From contig SVGQ01000002.1 of the NCBI GenBank assembly GCA_015056245.1, positions 1 to 64,000 of the forward strand: a stretch of 64,000 nucleotides of DNA, written 5' to 3'. The notes under the pieces were generated by a model. That model did not search any database, was not told where the DNA came from, and was given only the letters and a program-made list of their open reading frames with translations. Positions 21,480-32,905 of this stretch are shown here, piece after piece. A program made the position numbers and the translations under genes. This DNA is from Clostridiales bacterium. Lineage in GTDB: Bacteria; Bacillota; Clostridia; Christensenellales; Aristaeellaceae. Numbering within the stretch: position 1 is the first letter of the stretch; every line of letters starts with the position of its first letter.

Positions 21480-21989
21480 TTATCCGATCCGCTGCTGAAT
21501 GCGCCGGAACACCGGAATCAGCACCGCGCCGATTACCACGCCGCCGATGCCCTGTACCACATTGGGCAGAACTGCGCCTGCTGCGGATGCCGCGCTGTAC
21601 ATCAGGCATTCCACAAGGAAATAGCCCAGCACCATTACCGCTTCCGCAGCGATCAGCACCAGCCATTCCACCCAGAAAGGCTTGTTGCCCCTGAGGCCGG
21701 CAAAGGCCACCAGCGCCACCAGCCCCTTGATAACAAACGTGGGCAGCAGGTACTGGAAATACCCGCCCAGCAAATCGGCCAGCATGCTGCCGATGGCAGC
21801 AGCAGCAACACCCAGCGGGCCGAGAATCGCCGCGCTCACCAGCACAAACGCGTCTCCCAGATGGATATACCCCTGGGTGATGGGCACCGGCAGCTTGAAA
21901 AAGCTGGTAGCGACGCACACCAGCGCTGCCATCAGACCGCCAAGAGCCAGCCGCTGCACATGAGATGCCGGATTTCTTTTATTGCTCAC
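21480..21989 (-). CDS. ECF transporter S component (COG4720-like; GTG start)
   Basis: LALGGLMAALVCVATSFFKLPVPITQGYIHLGDAFVLVSAAILGPLGVAAAAIGSMLADLLGGY. Confidence 0.8.
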   Translation of the reverse strand: MSNKRNPASHVQRLALGGLMAALVCVATSFFKLPVPITQGYIHLGDAFVLVSAAILGPLGVAAAAIGSMLADLLGGYFQYLLPTFVIKGLVALVAFAGLRGNKPFWVEWLVLIAAEAVMVLGYFLVECLMYSAASAAGAVLPNVVQGIGGVVIGAVLIPVFRRIQQRIG

Positions 21990-22020
21990 AGTTGAACAAC
22001 CTCTTTTCGTACACGAATAC

Positions 22021-22052
22021 AAAAGGGGCGTACTTTTCAGTCGCCCCCTTTT
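22021..22052 (-). terminator. Hairpin/terminator between ferritin-like gene and ECF S-component
   Basis: aaaaggggcgtacttttcagtcgccccctttt. Confidence 0.6.
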
Positions 22053-22072
22053 GCGCAGTATCTGGAACGGCT

Positions 22073-22537
22073 TCAGCCATTCATTTGTTCTGTCAGTTCT
22101 GCCAGATGGCGTTCTTCTTCCGCCGCGATATCCAGCAGCACTCCTTTAGCCTCATCGGAAGCGGTGGCAGCAAACTCCCGGTACTTTTTTACCGAGGCAG
22201 CCTCGCAGCTGGCGGCATAACGCAGCATACTTTCCACATCCTTCAGCAGACCTGCCCGGGCTGCGCCCATCAGGCCGCCCTCAAACAGGATCCCGTCGGC
22301 GACGGCAGCCAGCATCAGCTGATTTTCCACCTCCGCGTCCAGCCCGGTATACAGAGCGCGGAAACGCTGGAGATGGCTCATCTCCTCCAGCCGCATGGCG
22401 GCTATGGAGCGATAGATGGCTTCCTCCTGCCGTCCCTGACCCTCCAGTACCTGCATGGCTCGCTCATAGAGCTGCACAGCGGAACTTTCCATGGCGCAGG
22501 CGATGTACATGGCCTCCTGACCGGTTGTTACGCGCAT
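22073..22537 (-). CDS. Ferritin-like (rubrerythrin-type) protein
   Basis: ESSAVQLYERA...EEMSHLQRF...EAASVKKYREFA...AAEEERHLAEL. Confidence 0.8.
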   Translation of the reverse strand: MRVTTGQEAMYIACAMESSAVQLYERAMQVLEGQGRQEEAIYRSIAAMRLEEMSHLQRFRALYTGLDAEVENQLMLAAVADGILFEGGLMGAARAGLLKDVESMLRYAASCEAASVKKYREFAATASDEAKGVLLDIAAEEERHLAELTEQMNG

Positions 22538-22568
22538 GCCATCCCCTCCTTTCGGGCAAAACCCAAAC

Positions 22569-22772
22569 TTACGCCTTCTGGGCGAAATGAGCGTTCAGCT
22601 TTTCCACCAGCGCATTCACATCAGCGCCGTGAGCAGCGCAGGCATCCTGCAGGGACTCAGCCACAGCGTGGGGGCAGCCCAGGCAATGCATGCCAAAGCT
22701 CAGAAAGATGTTGGCGGTGGTGGCATCCATATTCAAAACCTGACCAATGGACATTTCCTTGTTAACAGTCAT
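22569..22772 (-). CDS. DUF1858 domain protein
   Basis: MTVNKEMSIGQVLNMDATTANIFLSFGMHCLGCPHAVAESLQDACAAHGAD. Confidence 0.9.
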   Translation of the reverse strand: MTVNKEMSIGQVLNMDATTANIFLSFGMHCLGCPHAVAESLQDACAAHGADVNALVEKLNAHFAQKA

Positions 22773-22857
22773 TTTCGTATCCTCCAAAAAACATTCTATT
22801 GCATCCAATGCTTGATGCCCTGCTATCTTAGCACCGGCGGGGACGGTTGTCAATCCG

Positions 22858-24357
<1,500 letters not shown>

Positions 24358-24395
24358 GTGATACCCTCCTATGTGTTTTATTCTGGGGGAGATGT

Positions 24396-24580
24396 GCAAG
24401 GGGCGCTGCCCCTTGCATCCCCGGCAGGAGGCAGTGCCTCCTGCACCTCCGAACTGCGCCCATTTCATGGGCGCAGAGGTTTCCTTTGTGTGTTAGCTTC
24501 CTTTTGCCCGTGCAAAGCACGGGCAATGAAGGGTCAAGGGGCATTGCCCCTTGTCAGGGGTCCGGGGGTGAAACCCCCGG
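24396..24580. repeat. Dispersed palindrome-rich intergenic element (copy C), six consecutive hairpins
   Basis: Stems at 24396-24416, 24424-24444, 24454-24476, 24505-24525, 24535-24553, 24562-24580. Confidence 0.75.
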
Positions 24581-24588
24581 CACGTCCC

Positions 24589-26103
24589 CTACCCCAAAAA
24601 CAGCGCCTTTTTCCGCTGCATCATTTCGTCCACGCGGTCGATGTAGACCTGCACGTTGGTAACGTTGGGGGCGCGTTCGATGCGCAGCTCCCGGTCGGGG
24701 AAGACCCGCTTGGAGATCGCGCCTGCGCCCATGGCAACGATGGAGGTGTTTTCCTCCATAATATCGATGTTGTACAGGCAGGCGCAGCCTTTGCGGGCGT
24801 AGCCCACGTTCTGCTGCTGGCCCGCCATGTATTTCTGGCGGTAGAGGTAATAGGGCCGCATGGAAAGGGCAGCGGCGGTTTCCTCGCCCATGCGCACCAT
24901 CTGGGCCGCCACATCCGCATCGGGCAGAGGCGCCTTTTCCAGATTGAGACGGCTGGAACGCTTGATGGCAAGGGTATGCACGGTCAGGCTGTCCGGGTTC
25001 AAACGCAGGATCTCATCCATGGTGTGACGGAAGTGAGCCGGGGTTTCTCCGGGCAGACCCACGATCACATCCATGTTGATATCATGGAAACCGATCTCCC
25101 GGGCCATTTCAAAGGCAGCCACGGTCTGGGCGGCGGTGTGATCCCTGCCGATGATACGCAGGGTTTCGTCGTTCATGGTCTGGGGATTGATGCTGATGCG
25201 CCCCACACCAAGGCGTTTCAGGGTTTCCAGCTTGCCCCGGGTGATGGTGTCCGGGCGGCCTGCCTCCACGGTATATTCCACCGCGCCGGGGAACAGCTCC
25301 ATGGTGCGGTCCATCAGGCGGGCAAAATCCTCCTCGCCAAGGGCAGAGGGGGTGCCGCCGCCCACATACAGGGCACGGAGACGCAACCCTGCTTCCCGCA
25401 TCACCTTGGCGCTCTCTTCCATCTCCCACAAAAGGGCGTTCAGATAGGGCGGGATCATCTTGCCTTTGCCCACAGCCTCGCCGGGGAAGGAGCAATAGGC
25501 GCAGCGGGTGCGGCAGAAGGGAATGGACAGGTATACATCCGCTTCCTCCACGGTGGGCAGCGGCAGGGTTTGCTGCACGGCAACGATTTCTCTAAGGAGC
25601 TGGGCTTTTTCGTGGGTCACATCGAAGGTGGCCTCCACCGCATCGGCGGCTGCTTCCAGCGACAGACCCCGAGCCAGACCCTCGTATACCAACCGGGTGG
25701 GCCGGATGCCGGTAAGGGAACCCCACGGCGGCTGATGCCCGGTGATCTGCTTGAGCAGCTGATACAGGGCGGTCTTGCTGGTGCGCTTGCGGACGCGTTT
25801 CAGCACGATGGCGTGGTGCTCCGCGTCATCCTCATCAGCGGGCAACGGAGCTTCCAGTGCATGGGACTGACCCCGGAATACAAAGGTGGAACACATGGTT
25901 CCATTGGCTTCTTCGTGGGTGTGGGTAATCAGTTCAGTAGCAAGACCGGTAATGGGATCAATAGCCTCGCTGGCGCAGCCCTCCGACCCCGCCTCCGGGT
26001 TGACCCAGAAAGCCTCCACCTTGAAAAACAGCTTCAGCACATCCGCATATTCGTTACTGAAACCGGGCAGCGCTGTTTCCAGCGCGATCTGTACACGTTC
26101 CAT
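24589..26103 (-). CDS. hemZ: Coproporphyrinogen dehydrogenase HemZ (radical SAM)
   Basis: VYLSIPFCRTRCAYCSFPG CxxxCxxC motif; ALYVGGGTPSAL; MDVIVGLPGETPAHFRHTMDEI. Confidence 0.9.
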   Translation of the reverse strand: MERVQIALETALPGFSNEYADVLKLFFKVEAFWVNPEAGSEGCASEAIDPITGLATELITHTHEEANGTMCSTFVFRGQSHALEAPLPADEDDAEHHAIVLKRVRKRTSKTALYQLLKQITGHQPPWGSLTGIRPTRLVYEGLARGLSLEAAADAVEATFDVTHEKAQLLREIVAVQQTLPLPTVEEADVYLSIPFCRTRCAYCSFPGEAVGKGKMIPPYLNALLWEMEESAKVMREAGLRLRALYVGGGTPSALGEEDFARLMDRTMELFPGAVEYTVEAGRPDTITRGKLETLKRLGVGRISINPQTMNDETLRIIGRDHTAAQTVAAFEMAREIGFHDINMDVIVGLPGETPAHFRHTMDEILRLNPDSLTVHTLAIKRSSRLNLEKAPLPDADVAAQMVRMGEETAAALSMRPYYLYRQKYMAGQQQNVGYARKGCACLYNIDIMEENTSIVAMGAGAISKRVFPDRELRIERAPNVTNVQVYIDRVDEMMQRKKALFLG

Positions 26104-26720
26104 CAGGCATCCTCCGCCCTGTCCCGCCCCACCACGCCGGGCACATCATGACCGGGCCACGCCTTGCGCTGGGGGCTTAATTGAAACAGCTTCCGGAAGG
26201 ATTCCTTCAGCTTCATAAAATCACCATCGGGGAAATCCGTACGCCCATAGCCATGGGCAAAAAGGGTGTCGCCGGTCAGCACGCCCGCGTCACCGGGCAG
26301 GATGTAGCACACGCTGCCGTTGCTGTGGCCCGGCGTATGCAGCACTTGTACCGGGAAACCGGCATAATCGATGATATCCCCATCCTCCAAAGGATTGCCG
26401 GGGGTCTGTACGGTCAGTTCCATCCCGAAAATCCCCGATACGTTGGCGTAGGCATCCGCCAATTTGTTCAGGTCGCCGGAATGGAGGTACAGCGGAACAT
26501 CGAACGCCTTGCACACCTGATCCACCGCGCCCATGTGATCAAAATGCCCATGGGTCAAAAGCACAGCGCGGGGCTTGCGGTCTCCGATCCAGCGGATGAT
26601 CCGCGCCCCTTCGTCGCCGGGATCCACAATCAGGCACTGATGGGTCTCCAGATTTTCCACCAGATAGCAGTTCACGCCCATTTCGCCCACGGGCAGACAA
26701 TCGACTTTGACCGGTACCAA
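26103..26720 (-). CDS. MBL-fold metallo-hydrolase
   Basis: VLLTHGHFDHMGAV; VLHTPGHSNGSVCYILPG; LTGDTLFAHGYGRTDFP. Confidence 0.92.
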   Translation of the reverse strand: MVPVKVDCLPVGEMGVNCYLVENLETHQCLIVDPGDEGARIIRWIGDRKPRAVLLTHGHFDHMGAVDQVCKAFDVPLYLHSGDLNKLADAYANVSGIFGMELTVQTPGNPLEDGDIIDYAGFPVQVLHTPGHSNGSVCYILPGDAGVLTGDTLFAHGYGRTDFPDGDFMKLKESFRKLFQLSPQRKAWPGHDVPGVVGRDRAEDA

Positions 26721-26750
26721 GGGACACGCCTCCCTGCTTTGTCAAATACC

Positions 26751-27200
26751 TCAGAACAGACGGCGGCTGTCCAGAAGGATGGTCACCGGGCCGTCGTTGA
26801 TCAGGCTCACCTGCATATCCGCGCCAAACTCGCCGGTTTCCACATGAATGCCCAGAGAGCGCCACTTTTCCACCAGCGCCTCATACAAAGGTACAGCAGT
26901 ATCCGGGCGGGCGGCGGCAGTGAAGCTGGGCCGGCGGCCTCCCCGTGCGTCTCCCAGCAGGGTGAACTGGCTGATGGCCAGTATCTGACCACCGATATCC
27001 AGCAGGGATCGGTTCATCTTGCCGGCTTCATCCTCAAAGATGCGCAGATTGGGCACCTTATCGGCAATGTAGCTGAGATCCTTCTCCGTATCCCCCACCT
27101 CCACGCCGATGAGTACCATCAGGCCCTGGGCGCTGCGGCCCACCACCTGACCCTCGATCGCCACGGAAGATTCCTTCACCCGCTGAACCACTGCGCGCAT
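26751..27200 (-). CDS. dtd: D-aminoacyl-tRNA deacylase
   Basis: [46 protein letters not shown]. Confidence 0.95.
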   Translation of the reverse strand: MRAVVQRVKESSVAIEGQVVGRSAQGLMVLIGVEVGDTEKDLSYIADKVPNLRIFEDEAGKMNRSLLDIGGQILAISQFTLLGDARGGRRPSFTAAARPDTAVPLYEALVEKWRSLGIHVETGEFGADMQVSLINDGPVTILLDSRRLF

Positions 27201-27224
27201 GGCTGCGCCTCCTTTGTTTTTCCG

Positions 27225-28772
27225 TTAAATGAGCTGATACAGCTCCCGTTTTTCCTGTTCATCCGTCGTGTAGAGGATGTAGTTTTCATAAATGTAGTCA
27301 AGGGTCTCATCGGTGAGGATGCCCCGGTACACTTCCAGATTGCCCTGCACCACCAGCCATGTGATGGGATTCTCCATCAGGTAGGCTTCAAAGTCCTCCG
27401 CCCGGTTCTGGCCCACATTGTTGAGGATGTAATTGACCAGATTGATGCACTTGTAGGCAGGCAGCACATCGTTGTACACATAGAACCGGCGGGGCACACC
27501 GATGCAGAATACCGTCTCTTCCGCTTCCAGATCGAAATAATCGTAGAATTCCTGCTGGAACTCGATTTCTTCCTCCATGACCTCGCTATTGGCGTAGGGC
27601 TTGGGTGCAAAGGAAAAAATGGAGTTGTTGATGAGCAAAAACGCGATCAGGATGCCCACAACGCCCAGAGGAATGCTCAGGACCTCCGTCTTCTGGGCAA
27701 TAAGGCGGTAAACAGCCGTCAAAGCCACCAACGCGTTCACCGCATGGCCCACAGACAGGGGAATCAGGTGCTGACCGTAACCGGTCAGGGACACATAGCT
27801 GTCCGCAAACAACGCCGCACTGAACACCACCGCAAAGGCTGCCATCAGCAGGGGATGGCCTTCCTTCCGGCGGCCTCCGATGAGCCAGCATACCACCGCG
27901 ATGGCAGCAGCGATCAGGGAGCCGATCACCGGCGCATAGGAGGTGGTGGCATAGCTATCCCCCTTGGTGATCATCGCCAGACGGGCCTCCACGAAGCCCA
28001 TCTCCTCTGCACCGCCCACATGGCTGAAATTGCTCAGGATATATTCCTCAAACATGGGGCCGATAGCGCCGTTCACGCCCAGATAGACGAACACCGGCAC
28101 AGCGATCAGCGCCATACCTGCCACGCAGGCAAAGAAATCCTTCCAGAAGGGACGCTTTTCCAGTGCCATCCAGATCAGGTAGAACAGAATGATCACACCG
28201 TAGGCGGGCACATCGCTCACCTTGATGAGGGCGATGGCAGCAAAGGCCAGACCCAGCAAAAACGGGCTGGCCCACTGGCGCTTCTTTTCGCCGGTGACAG
28301 CGCGCACCAGCGCCCACAGGCCCACCACCAGCAGGAACAGATTGTATTCCTCGCCAAAGTTGCCGCTGTTGATGGAGTTGGTCAGGGTGGCAAAGTACAA
28401 GCCCACGGGAACCACCGCGCAGAGTGCGCTGCGCTTCTCGCCCTGAATCTTCCGGGCAGCGTTCAGGATGAGCAGGGTCGCCCCCACCATCATCAGCGTT
28501 TCGATGATGAACACGCCCAGCGTACCCTCCATGAAGAACTGGGGCAGGGCATTGAGCAAAAACAGCACCGGGCCCTTGTTTTCCACGATGTCCACATAGG
28601 GCACCCAACCCTGCGTGATGGCCTTGCCCACAGTGAGGAAAATGGCGTTATCCGCACCGATTTCCAGAAACAGCGGGCTGTTGTTGGTGGCGATGAAAAA
28701 TGCCATCATCACCGCCAGCAGCACGCAGGCAATCTCGCAAAGCACATAGAAAAACCGGTTCAGCTTTTGCAT
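27225..28772 (-). CDS. GT39-like integral membrane glycosyltransferase
   Basis: GWVPYVDIVENKGPVLFLLNALPQ motif; multi-TM; internal start chosen. Confidence 0.7.
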   Translation of the reverse strand: MQKLNRFFYVLCEIACVLLAVMMAFFIATNNSPLFLEIGADNAIFLTVGKAITQGWVPYVDIVENKGPVLFLLNALPQFFMEGTLGVFIIETLMMVGATLLILNAARKIQGEKRSALCAVVPVGLYFATLTNSINSGNFGEEYNLFLLVVGLWALVRAVTGEKKRQWASPFLLGLAFAAIALIKVSDVPAYGVIILFYLIWMALEKRPFWKDFFACVAGMALIAVPVFVYLGVNGAIGPMFEEYILSNFSHVGGAEEMGFVEARLAMITKGDSYATTSYAPVIGSLIAAAIAVVCWLIGGRRKEGHPLLMAAFAVVFSAALFADSYVSLTGYGQHLIPLSVGHAVNALVALTAVYRLIAQKTEVLSIPLGVVGILIAFLLINNSIFSFAPKPYANSEVMEEEIEFQQEFYDYFDLEAEETVFCIGVPRRFYVYNDVLPAYKCINLVNYILNNVGQNRAEDFEAYLMENPITWLVVQGNLEVYRGILTDETLDYIYENYILYTTDEQEKRELYQLI

Positions 28773-28791
28773 GGTCACAACTCCTTGGTTA

Positions 28792-30990
28792 TCAGTTGGC
28801 AGAGCGGTACACATCCACCACGTCGCTGCGCTTCTGGATCTGCTTGATGAGGCGGTCCAGCTGCTCGCGGCTCTTAACCTGTACCACCACGGTGATGATA
28901 CTGGTCTTTTTGCGGTCATGCCGCTTGGCAGAGGCAGCTACAATGGGAATATCCATGTTGCCGATGGTCATTGCCAATTCGCCCAGCAGGCTCACATGAT
29001 CGTAAGCAACGATATTGATGCTGGCGTTGAACTCGGCATTGGCCTCCGGGTCAGCCCAGGAGACTTCCACCAGCCGCTCTTCCGCCTCGTTCTGCATGTT
29101 GGAACAGTCCGCTTTGTGAACCGTTACGCCGCGGCCCCGGGTGATATAGCCGATGATCTCATCACCGGGCAGCGGATTGCAGCAACGGGCAAAGCGCACC
29201 AGCATGCCGCTTTCGCCCTTCACATAGATGCCGTGGCTGGGCTTGCCCAGCTGGGCCTTCACTTCTTCTTCGGATACTTCCTGCACCTTGGGGGCAGCCG
29301 CAGTCTCGGCCTTGTGCTGTTCCTCCAAAAGACGGGAGATCACATACGCGCTGGCGATGCCGCCATAGCCCACTGCGCCGTAGATATCGTTGAGTTCCGC
29401 AAAAGCGTAGCGTTTGAGCAGGCCTTCGTAATACTCCGGCTTGGTGAGCGCATAGAGATCCACGCCCCGACGCTTGGCCTCGTGCTCCAGCATATCGCGG
29501 CCCTTCTGCACGTTTTCGCCCTTCAGTTCCCGCTTGAGGAACTGACGGATCTTGCTCTTGGCCTGCTGGGTCTTGACGATGCGCAGCCAGTCATTGCTGG
29601 GGCCTTTGGAGTTGGAAGAGGTGATGATCTCCACCCGGTCGCCGGTTTGCAATTCGGTTTCCAGCGGCACGATGCGCCCGTTCACCTTGGCGCCCACGCA
29701 CTTGTTGCCCACGCCGGAGTGGATGCGGTACGCAAAGTCGATGGGGGTCGCGCCGCGCTGCATGCTGATGATATCGCCCTTGGGGGTGAACAGCAGCACT
29801 TCTTCACTGAACAGGTCGGTTTTCAGGCTGTCGATGAATTCCTTGCTGTCGCGGGTATCGCCCTGCCAGTCCAGAATCTGACGCAGCCAGTACAGCTTGT
29901 CATCCAGCGAGCCGCTCTTGGAGCCTTCCTTGTAGCGCCAGTGGGCTGCCACGCCGTATTCCGCCAGCCGGTGCATCTCCCATGTACGGATCTGGATCTC
30001 AAAGGGGAAGGGCATCTTGCGCCCGCCGATCACTGTGGTGTGCAGGCTCTGGTACATATTGCCCTTGGGCACGCTGATGTAGTCCTTGAACCGTCCGGGG
30101 ATCTGGTTCCACAGGGTATGCACGATGCCCAGCACGGTGTAGCAATCCTGCACGGTATCCACCATCACGCGCACGGCGATCAGGTCGTAGATCTGGTCAA
30201 AGCTCTTGCCCTGACCATGCATTTTCTTGTAGATGGAATACAGATGCTTGGGCCGTCCATCCATATCATAGCGGATACCCTGCTTATCCAGTTTCTCCGA
30301 CAGTTCGGAGATGACCATGCGGATGTTTTCCTCCCGCTCCGTACGGCGCAGACCTACCTTCTGGGCGATATCGTGGAAGGCTTCCGGGTCGATATATTTG
30401 AAGGAAAGATCCTCCAGTTCACTCTTGACCGAGCCCATGCCCAGACGGTGCGCCAGCGGGGCATAGATATCCAGCGTTTCGTGAGCGATGGCCCGCTGCC
30501 GGTTCTCCGCCTGAAAGCGCAGGGTGCGCATGTTATGCAGGCGGTCCGCCAGTTTGATGATCACCACGCGGATGTCCTTGCTCATGGCAAGGATCATCTT
30601 GCGCAGACTCTCCGCCTGCTGCTCTTCCCGGTTGGTGAAGTCCAGCTTATCCAGCTTGGTGACGCCGTCCACCAGCTGGGCCACCTCATCGCCGAATTCC
30701 GCGCGGATGGTTTCCAGCGTCACTTCCGGGCAGTCCTCCACCGTATCGTGCAAAAAGCCCGCCGCGATGGTGGTGGCATCGATCATCAGATCGGTCAGGA
30801 TGCTGGCAACGGACACCGGATGGATGAAATACGGTTCGCCGCTTTTGCGCACCTGCCCCATGTGGGCATTTTCCGCAAATTCATATGCTTTTTTAACAAG
30901 CTGTGCGCTTTCGCCGCCGGGATGCTGCTTCTCCACACGGGCCAGCATTTTCTCCAGAGGCATGCATTCGTTGGTGATATAGGTCAGCAT
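28792..30990 (-). CDS. relA: Bifunctional (p)ppGpp synthetase/hydrolase
   Basis: HD domain AAGFLHDTVEDCPEVTLE; RVMVDTVQDCYTVLGIVHTLWNQIPGRFKDYISVPKGNMYQSLHTTVIG; TGS and ACT domains. Confidence 0.96.
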   Translation of the reverse strand: MLTYITNECMPLEKMLARVEKQHPGGESAQLVKKAYEFAENAHMGQVRKSGEPYFIHPVSVASILTDLMIDATTIAAGFLHDTVEDCPEVTLETIRAEFGDEVAQLVDGVTKLDKLDFTNREEQQAESLRKMILAMSKDIRVVIIKLADRLHNMRTLRFQAENRQRAIAHETLDIYAPLAHRLGMGSVKSELEDLSFKYIDPEAFHDIAQKVGLRRTEREENIRMVISELSEKLDKQGIRYDMDGRPKHLYSIYKKMHGQGKSFDQIYDLIAVRVMVDTVQDCYTVLGIVHTLWNQIPGRFKDYISVPKGNMYQSLHTTVIGGRKMPFPFEIQIRTWEMHRLAEYGVAAHWRYKEGSKSGSLDDKLYWLRQILDWQGDTRDSKEFIDSLKTDLFSEEVLLFTPKGDIISMQRGATPIDFAYRIHSGVGNKCVGAKVNGRIVPLETELQTGDRVEIITSSNSKGPSNDWLRIVKTQQAKSKIRQFLKRELKGENVQKGRDMLEHEAKRRGVDLYALTKPEYYEGLLKRYAFAELNDIYGAVGYGGIASAYVISRLLEEQHKAETAAAPKVQEVSEEEVKAQLGKPSHGIYVKGESGMLVRFARCCNPLPGDEIIGYITRGRGVTVHKADCSNMQNEAEERLVEVSWADPEANAEFNASINIVAYDHVSLLGELAMTIGNMDIPIVAASAKRHDRKKTSIITVVVQVKSREQLDRLIKQIQKRSDVVDVYRSAN

Positions 30991-31042
30991 TCAGGTCGCC
31001 TCCTTGCGCAACCGGGAATTAAATGAGGCAAAGCCGCCGCCA

Positions 31043-32863
31043 TCAGGGATGTACCGGCTGCAGCTTCGCGTCCCCGCCCTCTGCCACAAGCTGGTAAAGA
31101 GCGCCGCTGCGGATGGCATCCGCTTCGCCAAACAGAGAGCCATAAGCCTCCCGGAAGCGTTCATCCGCATCGAACAAATACAGGTGGGTGAAGCCATCCT
31201 TCACAAGGAAATTCATCCACTCTTCCGGCGTGCTTTCCGGCATGGCGGAGCGGACGATCTTCACCGGGGTAAACTCGTAACGATTGATCAGGAATGTCAG
31301 GTCATTGTTGGTGGCAGACAGATAGCATACCTTGTGCTCCGGGTTCAGCGTATCCAGCACTTCCTGGGAGGGGCCGTTCACCGCGCGGCTGATGGCAGCG
31401 CCCCGCACATATTCCTGATAGCCGATGGTGTTGTTTTCCAGCCGAGCCGGGTTGATCGCCACCAGAACGCAGAGCATCAGCAGCCAGCAACGCCCGTCGT
31501 TGCCTTCCTGCGCCGGGTGATAGCGGCTGCGCAGCACCACCAGCAGCGCGCCCGCCAGAAAGATTGCCGCAGTGGACAGGTACCGTTCGCTGGCCATGGT
31601 GACAGCCGCTTCCCGTTCGGAAAAATGGAAGAAGTAGGTCAGCAACAAAAACGCACTGTACGCAACCGCTGCCAAGGCCGCTGTTCCCAGCAGCCAGCGG
31701 TCGCGGCGCAGGGATGCATCTGCCTTGGCGCCCTTGGTAGCCACCAATGCAACAACCATAAATGCGCCCAGCCACAAAAGCAGCGAATGCTCCGTAAAGC
31801 GCTGCCAGACATCTGCCTCAACCAGCTTACCAAGATAGCTTTGCAAGCCTTGCTGCTGATAGGGTTTCAAACCATTGGTAACGATCTCCACAAGCCGGTT
31901 GGTATGGGTCTGCACCGCCACCTCCCCGGGCATCAGAATGCCCAGATAAGTCTCCCAGCTTACCTTGCCCGCAAGGGCGCTGCCAACCAATGCCAGCGTC
32001 TTCAGCAGGCGGACAAGCAGCGAACCCTGGCGCTGAAAGCACAGAAGATCCACCGCGATCACCAGTGCCACCAGCAGCGCGATGCCCACACCGGAAACCT
32101 TGGTGATGGACAACACCAGAAGCGCCAGGCAGCAAACCGGCAGGGTTTCGCCCTTCTCCGGCGAGGTATAGGCGAAATACAGCGGATACACCGTCATGCA
32201 GCCCAGCAGGGAATCCACCAACAGCGAATTATAGCAATCCCCATTGAATACAAGGGGCAACAGCACGCACACCGTACCAAGGGGCAGAATGCTCTTCCAA
32301 TTCTTCCAGCTGAGATGACTCGCCAGCGGCATAAGCATGCTGAACAAGAGCAGATTGATGGAGCGGAACATGTCTCCTTCGTTCAGCGCACCTGCCAGCC
32401 AGTTCCAGTAGTAAGCCAGCAGCGCCGTCGCCGGGGGATAATTGCGGAAATAGACCGTGGACTCTTCCATAGCATTGGGAATCGCGTTGAAAAGCACCAT
32501 GTTTTTGATTTCCAACACCCAATGGGAATAGTCATCGTAATGATCGGTCACCCGGTTGCGGCAGCAAACCAACTGCCAAAGAAGAAAAACCGCGAAAATC
32601 AACAGTCCCGGGGTCAGCAGATCAAAAAGCCGCCTTCCCCGTCCCTTGAATACCAGCATCAGGCACACCACGCCGCTGGCGGCCGCCAGCCCCGTGACCA
32701 CATACGCGCCAGTCTCCAGAAAACCAAACAGGCCAAAGCCATAGAGCACCGCAATGATGGACAGGTGGGAAAACCCAAACATTTCCTCGATCTTCCGCTC
32801 CCACAAAAGCGCCAGCGAGCCAGAGAGGCTTACGATTACGAGGCCCATCAAAATCGTGCTCAT
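31043..32863 (-). CDS. Large integral membrane protein, GT39/GT83-like
   Basis: VTDHYDDYSHWVLEIKNMVLFNAIPNAMEESTVYFRNYPPATALLAYYWNWLAG; about 12 TM helices by eye. Confidence 0.65.
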   Translation of the reverse strand: MSTILMGLVIVSLSGSLALLWERKIEEMFGFSHLSIIAVLYGFGLFGFLETGAYVVTGLAAASGVVCLMLVFKGRGRRLFDLLTPGLLIFAVFLLWQLVCCRNRVTDHYDDYSHWVLEIKNMVLFNAIPNAMEESTVYFRNYPPATALLAYYWNWLAGALNEGDMFRSINLLLFSMLMPLASHLSWKNWKSILPLGTVCVLLPLVFNGDCYNSLLVDSLLGCMTVYPLYFAYTSPEKGETLPVCCLALLVLSITKVSGVGIALLVALVIAVDLLCFQRQGSLLVRLLKTLALVGSALAGKVSWETYLGILMPGEVAVQTHTNRLVEIVTNGLKPYQQQGLQSYLGKLVEADVWQRFTEHSLLLWLGAFMVVALVATKGAKADASLRRDRWLLGTAALAAVAYSAFLLLTYFFHFSEREAAVTMASERYLSTAAIFLAGALLVVLRSRYHPAQEGNDGRCWLLMLCVLVAINPARLENNTIGYQEYVRGAAISRAVNGPSQEVLDTLNPEHKVCYLSATNNDLTFLINRYEFTPVKIVRSAMPESTPEEWMNFLVKDGFTHLYLFDADERFREAYGSLFGEADAIRSGALYQLVAEGGDAKLQPVHP

Positions 32864-32905
32864 CCGTTCGGTTCCTTTCGCTCCATGAAGTACTGATCCG
32901 TCAGC

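Noticed and set aside
22021-22052. Riboswitch upstream of the ECF S-component
   Set aside because: The short gap holds only a simple terminator-like hairpin, too small for a known vitamin riboswitch.
26181-28847. 888-aa plus-strand ORF
   Set aside because: Antisense to the MBL hydrolase, dtd and membrane glycosyltransferase genes; no domain.
28771-31026. 751-aa plus-strand ORF
   Set aside because: Antisense shadow of relA/spoT.
31004-32896. 630-aa plus-strand ORF
   Set aside because: Antisense to the large membrane protein; Gln/His-rich shadow.
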